From Anisodus tanguticus (taxonomy: Eukaryota; Streptophyta; Magnoliopsida; Solanales; Solanaceae), in the NCBI GenBank assembly GCA_034509755.1, contig CM067557.1, forward strand, positions 36,390,001-36,454,000: a stretch of DNA of 64,000 nucleotides, in the 5' to 3' direction. The stretch's first letter is position 1. Each line of letters begins with the position of its first letter. The notes under the pieces were generated by a model. The model was not told the DNA's origin. It was given only the letters and a program-made list of their open reading frames with translations, and did not search any database. Position numbers and translations under genes: made by a program. Below are positions 56,355 through 64,000 of this stretch, piece by piece.

Positions 56355-56776
56355 TGTTGGACAGAATGTTGTCGACACACTCAGGCAACACTTGTGATCC
56401 AGATTTCTAAGATGAAATCCCGAAAGCTCTCTTGGTATTTTTGCAATCTGATTCTGGATGATCGATTCACTGTTGTGGCCTCTCTATTTATAGTAGAGAG
56501 TTCCATTGAAAGACTCATCGATCGGTTGTTATAGTTGAGGAAAAGATGGCAGCGTGTGATAGATGATTAAGGAGTGAAAATCTCAACAACCTTGATTTGT
56601 TCCTTACTCGACTTCTTCCCCAAGCTTTGACTCTTTCTCCCACGTTTTACACAGCTCCAATTCACTACGCCTAAGTCATTTTTACCTCACAGTAAAATAT
56701 TACTGCTTAGCGTGAAGTAAGGCAAAACTATTCTAAAAAATGTTAGTCCGAATGTTGCGTAACATTTGTCCCGACA
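56355..56776 (-). mobile_element. Solo LTR (copia-like), copy 2
   Basis: Counterpart of 26,677-27,096; ends TGTTGGACAG and TTTGTCCCGACA. Confidence 0.65.
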
Positions 56777-57366
56777 TATTTATATATATATATATATATA
56801 TATATCAATACTCAAAGATATATGTTGGTACAAATGTCACAACACCAAATGCAATATTAACAAGAATGATTTATTTTCTATTACGTACTATCAACATGTT
56901 AATGCAAAGTTACGAAACTTATAAAGTTGAATCTAAAGATTCGAATTTCTTAAAATGTTAGTCCACGGGGTGCTTTAAAGAATATTGGGTTTATATAGTA
57001 ACTTATAAGTAGCTCACCATTTTAAAATAGGTAAAACTGCAGTTTTGATCCCTAGATAATTGATAAATTCTGATATTGGTTCTTGTAAGATTTGACTAAG
57101 CACATTTTGCCTTCAATTAGTTATTAAAATGTGTATTTTGAATCTCTTTATATAGGAAATATGTGAAATTAAGAGTAGTTTTAGAACTACACCACCTTCA
57201 AATATGAAATAACAATACAAAATTCATATTAACATATATAATTAAATGATTTAAAACTTAATAATTCGTTAAACAATAGACCAGGGAAAAGATAAGAAAA
57301 AATAATTACTTTGCCAAATACACAAACAAACCATTAAATTTTACTTAAAATATGAGCTAGACCTTA

Positions 57367-57622
57367 CTCCCTTCGTCCTATATTATTTATTCACTTTCCC
57401 TTTTACACGCCCTTTAAGAATCATAAAAAATATATTTTTACTATTTTATCCTTATCTCTCTCAAATTTCACTCTAATCAATATTGATTATTTTCAAGGAC
57501 ATTTAATACTAAGTAAGATGATAAAGATTTAATTAATTCTATCTTGATTTATAAATTTGACAAGTAATTTGAGATAAATATTTTAGTATGTAATGTGGAC
57601 AAGTGACATGGAACGGATGAAG
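57367..57622. mobile_element. Stowaway MITE, unit 2
   Basis: Counterpart of 27,987-28,242 between TA dinucleotides. Confidence 0.85.
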
Positions 57623-57624
57623 TA

Positions 57625-58470
57625 TTTGTTTTTACTAAATTAAGACTTTGAATCTCATACATATTTGAATATTAAGATGTGTATTATATTATGACATTTG
57701 AATCTAAACACACGTTTGAATATTAAGATATCATATTAAAATCAATATTAAAAAATCAAGACTGTTTATTTTCTCAATATTTGAATGGATAAAATTTGCT
57801 TTTGTTTAAAAATTATGAAATGGCTTGGGAGACCCTTTTATTTGTTCCGATTTATTATCCCGGTGTTTGTAGTCTACGAGATTTCATCTAGTCTAACATG
57901 TTCAAAATAGGCATTTTAAACAAGTTTATGTGGCATTTACTTTGCTGAGTCAGATAAAGTGCGTGATTTCACGCTTTTAAAAGCGAGTGAAGTTAATCCT
58001 TCAGGTGTGCTATGCCAAAACTATCCTGAAACTAGAGATCATCGTTGTCTGCACTGTGGTAAAGCACATAAACTATGGAGCAGAATATTACGATGGGCAA
58101 AAGGGACAACTAAACATAACCTGAATTGAGATCAGTACATGAGGTGGATAGAGAGAAATAACAAGATTTTTTAGAAGAGCACTAGAGACTTGTAAGTTAT
58201 AGCCAATACATAGTCTTCACATGCAATGCTACAGCATCCATCAGACATCAAGAGCCTTCAAACAACTTTTGTTTTACGAGTAGTATATTTCTTTATAGTT
58301 GTTTTCTTTTCTTGTATAGTTGATTTTATAGATGAGATTGCAACCCTCTCCTAGGTTTGGTGGTCACAGTATAGAGGCAAGGAGAAGTGCATGAGAGGTA
58401 GATAGTCTGGTCGGGATATGTTGAGACAGCAGATTGTGGTTCCATTGTATTCAGTTTTGGTGATTAATAC
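57625..58470. other. Intergenic stretch, copy 2
   Basis: Matches 28,245-29,108 with a short deletion near 58,432. Nothing recognised. Confidence 0.4.
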
Positions 58471-58744
58471 TCCAAAGAAATAATCCTTTTGATTATTTTC
58501 ATTAATTAAAAGATATATATACAAGTTACAAAATATAAGAATCTTATTCCTAAAACCTTATTCTATACATTTATGGTAATACACTAATTATGGTAATACA
58601 CTACTAATTATATTACAACATTCCTAAACTAGGATACTAAAATATTTACCATAAATTACTTTACATAAACAACCAAATCCGAGAGCTATTTTTGGGACCA
58701 AATCCGAGACTTAATATACACAATATACACATGTATATTTAACA
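58471..58744 (-). mobile_element. 3' LTR of minus-strand copia fragment, unit 2
   Basis: Counterpart of 29,109-29,404, about 20 bp shorter because an ATATTGTGTGT segment near the LTR start is missing. Confidence 0.7.
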
Positions 58745-59695
58745 CACCCCCGCAGTCATAGCGGGCGGTCTTCGAACGCTGAGACTGTCCCTAAAATTTT
58801 CAAAAAGGACCGAGGGAAGACCCATTGTAAAGATATCTGCAATCTGATATCTTGACGGGACATGGCATACGCGAACGTGACCCCGAGCATCCTTTTCACG
58901 GACAAAGTGAATGTCCATTTCGATATGTTTAGTGCGTTGGTGTTGAACCGGATTACCTGAAAGGTAGATGACACTAATATTATCGCAATAAACCAAGGTT
59001 GCCTTTTGAATCGGACAATGAAGCTCTAAAAGCAAATTACGTAACCAACATGATTCTGAGACCACATTGGCTACCCCTCGATATTCAGCCTCGGTACTTG
59101 AGCGGGATAGAGTCACCTGACGCTTCGCAGACTAGGAGACCAAGTTGTTGCCAAAGAACATACAGTAGCCAGACGTAGACCGTCTGGTGTCTGGACAACC
59201 ACCCCAATCTGCATCAGTGTATGAGACAAGTGTGGATGTCGATGAAGGATACAAATGCAAACCATAGTCCAGTGTACCCTGAATATACCGGATGATGCGT
59301 TTGATTGCATTCATGTGCTCAACTTGGGATCATGCATGAATAAACACACCTGCTGAATAGCATACGTAATATCCGGTCTGGTAAAGGTACGATACTAAAG
59401 AGCCCTTGCAAGACTGCGATAGCGGGTCGGATCCTCGTAAGGGACGCCGGCCGCGGCACCAAGTTTGGGCTTAGTATCAACTAGAGTGGAAGTGGACTTA
59501 CAGGATGACATCCCAGCCCTCTCGATGATCTCAGCCGCATACTTTCTTTGAGACAAAAACAAACCATCTGAATGACGCTAGGCGACAATCCCCAAAAAGT
59601 AACTCAAGGGCCCTAAGTCTTTCATAGCAAACTCAGAGCTGAACATGGTCACGATAGACTGGCGTAAGGCATCGGAAGAGGCAATCAAAATGATG
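58745..59695 (-). pseudogene. Ty1-copia RT/RNase H fragment, unit 2
   Basis: Same fragment as in unit 1. Here GYCMFFGNNLVS follows DTRRSTS in frame, a stop interrupts before RQATLSRS, and Lys of DIFTKG is Met. RT motif LSYFLGI is still visible near 59,600. Dead fragment. Confidence 0.87.
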
Positions 59696-60021
59696 TTAAA
59701 TTTTTTAGCTCTCTTTATAATGTGTGAGAGCTAAAAATTATGTTAAAAGGAGCATCCATGACTATTTACATACATTGAGAACTATTTCAATCAAGGATAT
59801 ACATTAACGACCAAAATAGTCCCTCCTTTCATAATATGTTTACATAGTAAAATTTTGGGGTAATGTTTTTAAAAAAAATTAAAAGCCAATAAATAGATTT
59901 TGGCCCAAAAAAAGTTTGAGCCAGAATTTAAAATTTAAAAATTTATTTTTAAAATCTGCCAAATATTTATGGCCAAACAAAAATTTGTAAAGACATTTTG
60001 AAAAAAATACTCTCAAAATCT

Positions 60022-60315
60022 ATGAACAAACGGGAGCTAAATTTTGTGTGCTTCCTCTTTCGAGAAATACATCGTCAAGAAAACCCAACCTTCAACCTCT
60101 ATATGCAACAAGCATGGAGGGTAAGAAAATACAATGAGCACAAGATTATTGATATGAGAGGTCCACATGTTAGTATCTTGAATAATATAGAAAATTTTAA
60201 TTGTAATGAACAAGCGCGGGAAAATCAGCTTCTAGTGCTTGAACTACATCACAATATTAGGTTGACTCTTGAGTTGGTTGAATTTTTGAAAAAACGTAGA
60301 ATAAAGAGAAATTAA
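60022..60315 (+). CDS. Unknown 97-codon ORF, unit 2
   Basis: The reading frame looks identical to that at 30,681-30,974, starting MNKRELNF and ending KKRRIKRN. Function is unknown and it may not be a gene. Confidence 0.3.
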   Translation: MNKRELNFVCFLFREIHRQENPTFNLYMQQAWRVRKYNEHKIIDMRGPHVSILNNIENFNCNEQARENQLLVLELHHNIRLTLELVEFLKKRRIKRN

Positions 60316-60483
60316 CACGGCTTGTCACGTTTTAAGAGTTATTAACATAATTAGCACAACTCTTAAAGTGGAACACAAATAGCAGTTTTTATTACTTTGG
60401 ATATACACTTACGGTCATTTACTCCACTAAGTCCTTTCCTTTTCTGAGATATATTTTACAGAAAAAATAAAATTATCCAACAT

Positions 60484-60711
60484 TTGTGTGTGTATATATA
60501 TATATCTAATTATACACATAAACATATATTTTTATATGTAACATATACTACAGAAATATATTTGATATTTTCGCAAAAATATATTTATATCATAAATATA
60601 CATGGTATTTTGACAAAAAAGTATATTTATATCATAAATCTACATGGTATTTTCACAAAAAATATTTATACCATAAATATTTATACCATAAATATATATT
60701 TATATCACTAA
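60484..60711. repeat. A/T-rich degenerate repeats at the unit 2/unit 3 junction
   Basis: ATATTTATATCATAAATATA-like units run into a TA tract and CAATACTCAAAG, the sequence that follows the solo LTR in unit 2 (56,803-56,818). The junction of the 3.9 kb repeat lies here, with A/T microhomology. Confidence 0.75.
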
Positions 60712-61285
60712 TATATATATATATCAATACTCAAAGATATATGTTGGTACAAATGTCACAACACCAAATGCAATATTAACAAGAATGATTTATTTTCTAT
60801 TACGTACTATCAACATGTTAATGCAAAGTTACGAAACTTATAAAGTTGAATCTAAAGATTCGAATTTCTTAAAATGTTAGTCCACGGGGTGCTTTAAAGA
60901 ATATTGGGTTTATATAGTAACTTATAAGTAGCTCACCATTTTAAAATAGGTAAAACTGCAGTTTTGATCCCTAGATAATTGATAAATTCTGATATTGGTT
61001 CTTGTAAGATTTGACTAAGCACATTTTGCCTTCAATTAGTTATTAAAATGTGTATTTTGAATCTCTTTATATAGGAAATATGTGAAATTAAGAGTAGTTT
61101 TAGAACTACACCACCTTCAAATATGAAATAACAATACAAAATTCATATTAACATATATAATTAAATGATTTAAAACTTAATAATTCGTTAAACAATAGAC
61201 CAGGGAAAAGATAAGAAAAAATAATTACTTTGCCAAATACACAAACAAACCATTAAATTTTACTTAAAATATGAGCTAGACCTTA

Positions 61286-61541
61286 CTCCCTTCGTCCTAT
61301 ATTATTTATTCACTTTCCCTTTTACACGCCCTTTAAGAATCATAAAAAATATATTTTTACTATTTTATCCTTATCTCTCTCAAATTTCACTCTAATCAAT
61401 ATTGATTATTTTCAAGGACATTTAATACTAAGTAAGATGATAAAGATTTAATTAATTCTATCTTGATTTATAAATTTGACAAGTAATTTGAGATAAATAT
61501 TTTAGTATGTAATGTGGACAAGTGACATGGAACGGATGAAG
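61286..61541. mobile_element. Stowaway MITE, unit 3
   Basis: Third copy of the TA-flanked element, carried by the tandem duplication and not by transposition. Confidence 0.85.
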
Positions 61542-62391
61542 TATTTGTTTTTACTAAATTAAGACTTTGAATCTCATACATATTTGAATATTAAGATGTG
61601 TATTATATTATGACATTTGAATCTAAACACACGTTTGAATATTAAGATATCATATTAAAATCGAATATTAAAAAATCAAGACTTGTTTATTTTCTCAATA
61701 TTTGAATGGATAAAATTTGCTTTTGTTTAAAAATTATGAAATGGCTTGGGAGACCCTTTTATTTGTTCCGATTTATTATCCCGGTGTTTGTAGTCTACGA
61801 GATTTCATCTAGTCTAACATGTTCAAAATAGGCATTTTAAACAAGTTTATGTGGCATTTACTTTGCTGAGTCAGATAAAGTGCGTGATTTCACGCTTTTA
61901 AAAGCGAGTGAAGTTAATCCTTCAGGTGTGCTATGCCAAAACTATCCTGAAACTAGAGATCATCGTTGTCTGCACTGTGGTAAAGCACATAAACTATGGA
62001 GCAGAATATTACGATGGGCAAAAGGGACAACTAAACATAACCTGAATTGAGATCAGTACATGAGGTGGATAGAGAGAAATAACAAGATTTTTTAGAAGAG
62101 CACTAGAGACTTGTAAGTTATAGCCAATACATAGTCTTCACATGCAATGCTACAGCATCCATCAGACATCAAGAGCCTTCAAACAACTTTTGTTTTACGA
62201 GTAGTATATTTCTTTATAGTTGTTTTCTTTTCTTGTATAGTTGATTTTATAGATGAGATTGCAACCCTCTCCTAGGTTTGGTGGTCACAGTATAGAGGCA
62301 AGGAGAAGTGCATGAGAGGTAGATAGTCTGGTCGGGATATGTTGAGACAGCAGATTGTGGTTCCATTGTATTCAGTTTTGGTGATTAATAC

Positions 62392-62665
62392 TCGAAAGAA
62401 ATAATCCTTTTGATTATTTTCATTAATTAAAAGATATATATACAAGTTACAAAATATAAGAATCTTATTCCTAAAACCTTATTCTATACATTTATGGTAA
62501 TACACTAATTATGGTAATACACTACTAATTATATTACAACATTCCTAAACTAGGATACTAAAATATTTACCATAAATTACTTTACATAAACAACCAAATC
62601 CGAGAGCTATTTTTGGGACCAAATCCGAGACTTAATATACACAATATACACATGTATATTTAACA
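62392..62665 (-). mobile_element. 3' LTR of minus-strand copia fragment, unit 3
   Basis: Same as 58,471-58,744. Confidence 0.7.
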
Positions 62666-63616
62666 CACCCCCGAAGTCATAGCGGGCGGTCTTCGAACGC
62701 TGAGACTGTCCCTAAAATTTTCAAAAAGGACCGAGGGAAGACCCATTGTAAAGATATCTGCAATCTGATATCTTGACGGGACATGGCATACGCGAACGTG
62801 ACCCCGAGCATCCTTTTCACGGACAAAGTGAATGTCCATTTCGATATGTTTAGTGCGTTGGTGTTGAACCGGATTACCTGAAAGGTAGATGACACTAATA
62901 TTATCGCAATAAACCAATGTTGCCTTTTGAATCGGACAATGAAGCTCTAAAAGCAAATTACGTAACCAACATGATTCTGAGACCACATTGGCTACCCCTC
63001 GATATTCAGCCTCGGTACTTGAGCGGGATAGAGTCACCTGACGCTTCGCAGACTAGGAGACCAAGTTGTTGCCAAAGAACATACGGTAGCCGGACGTAGA
63101 CCGTCGGTGTCCGGACAACCACCCCAATCGCATCGGTGTATGAGACAAGTGTGGATGTCGATGAAGGATACAAATGCAAACCATAGTCCAGAGTGTACCA
63201 CTGAATATACCGGATGATGCGTTTGATTGCATTCATGTGCTCAACTCGGGATCATGCATGAATAAACACACCTGTTTGAATAGCATACGTAATATCCGGT
63301 CAGGTAAAGGTACGATACTAAAGAGCCCTTGCAAGACCGCGATAGCGGGTCGGATCCTCGTAAGGGACGCCGGCCGCGGCACCAAGTTTGGGCTTAGTAT
63401 CAACTAGAGTGGAAGTGGACTTACAGGATGACATCCCAGCCCTCTCGATGATCTCAGCCGCATACTTTCTTTGAGACAAAAACAAACCATCTGAATGACG
63501 CTAGGCGACAATCCCCAAAAAGTAACTCAAGGGCCCTAAGTCTTTCATAGCAAACTCAGAGCTGAACATGGTCACGATAGACTGGCGTAAGGCATCGGAA
63601 GAGGCAATCAAAATGA
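62666..63616 (-). pseudogene. Ty1-copia RT/RNase H fragment, unit 3
   Basis: Same fragment as in unit 2, with extra single-base changes and indels crowded between about 63,084 and 63,310 that break the RNase H frame further. Motifs QRTKHIEMDIHFVREKDARG and ATLSRSSTEAEYRGVAN remain readable. Confidence 0.85.
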
Positions 63617-63942
63617 TGTTAAATTTTTTAGCTCTCTTTATAATGTGTGAGAGCTAAAAATTATGTTAAAAGGAGCATCCATGACTATTTACATACATTG
63701 AGAACTATTTCAATCAAGGATATACATTAACGACCAAAATAGTCCCTCCTTTCATAATATGTTTACATAGTAAAATTTTGGGGTAATGTTTTTAAAAAAA
63801 ATTAAAAGCCAATAAATAGATTTTGGCCCAAAAAAGTTTGAGCCAGAATTTAAAATTTAAAAATTTATTTTTAAAATCTGCCAAATATTTATGGCCAAAC
63901 AAAAATTTGTAAAGACATTTTGAAAAAAATACTCTCAAAATC

Positions 63943-64000
63943 TATGAACAAACGGGAGCTAAATTTTGTGTGCTTCCTCTTTCGAGAAATACATCGTCAA
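63943..64000 (+). CDS. Unknown ORF, unit 3, cut by window end
   Basis: Start of the third copy of the 97-codon ORF (MNKRELNFVCFLFREIHRQ); the rest lies outside the window. Confidence 0.25.

Larger units (their letters stand above)
34774..60680. repeat. Segmental duplication, unit 2
   Basis: Direct repeat of 1,639-31,342. It lacks the 3.5 kb hAT, the 75-bp duplication and most of the AT microsatellite of unit 1. It has two extra intron-1 minisatellite units in adenosine kinase and an AT run in the hAT leader. Right-hand homology ends in A/T-rich repeats where unit 3 begins. Confidence 0.93.
60712..64000. repeat. Partial third unit (3.9 kb tandem repeat of the end of unit 2)
   Basis: Nearly identical to 56,793-60,080 at an offset of about 3.92 kb; it runs off the window. 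It contains the Stowaway MITE, copia fragment and the start of the 97-codon ORF, but no solo LTR, xylanase or adenosine kinase. Confidence 0.93.

Noticed and set aside
57367..61541. Independent Stowaway insertions in units 2 and 3
   Set aside because: Flanking sequence is the same at each copy, so they were copied by duplication.

Overview
The window is plant nuclear DNA, almost certainly from a member of the Solanaceae. The reasons are an intron-rich adenosine kinase gene of solanaceous type, a 5.8S/ITS2 rDNA fragment of solanaceous type, an Au-type SINE, a repeat beginning TGTCACGACCC that is common in nightshade genomes, and a dense mix of Ty1-copia, hAT, CACTA and Stowaway elements. Genus and family were judged from memory of these sequences; nothing could be searched.

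The main structure is a tandem segmental duplication. Unit 1 (about 1,639-31,342) and unit 2 (about 34,774-60,680) carry the same features in the same order: a composite head-to-head hAT transposon; an adenosine kinase gene (minus strand, 12 exons); a plastid-derived scrap; the 3' half of one Ty1-copia element; the 5' half of another; a broken GH10 xylanase gene; a solo LTR with an AT microsatellite; a Stowaway MITE; a minus-strand copia RT/RNase H fragment with its 3' LTR; and a 97-codon ORF of unknown function. A 3.1 kb spacer (31,343-34,431) holds a CACTA MITE and an Au SINE, both with target-site duplications. The last 3.9 kb of unit 2 is repeated once more as unit 3 (about 60,712-64,000, running off the window).

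The only apparently intact host gene is adenosine kinase copy 1 (12,081 down to 7,398; 339 residues). Its twin in unit 2 (45,464 down to 40,570) has intact reading frame and splice dinucleotides, but I found four coding differences, all amino-acid changing. Three fall in the NXXE and DTNGAGD active-site motifs, so copy 2 is probably catalytically impaired or altered. The GH10 xylanase is a pseudogene in both units. Its coding exons are interrupted by a TSD-flanked inverted-repeat element, by an LTR relic that itself contains 5.8S/ITS2 rDNA, and, in copy 1 only, by a 3.5 kb hAT element with a perfect 8-bp TSD. That hAT therefore arrived after the duplication.

The most unusual mobile structure is the composite hAT at 34,440-39,916. 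It is two relatives of the 3.5 kb hAT joined head to head, their inner ends eroded, with outer terminal inverted repeats and one shared 8-bp TSD, which suggests the pair moved as a single unit. Everything outside the adenosine kinase genes looks like repeat-derived or decayed sequence. A false (haplotypic) duplication in the assembly is a real alternative for the large repeat and should be tested by read depth.
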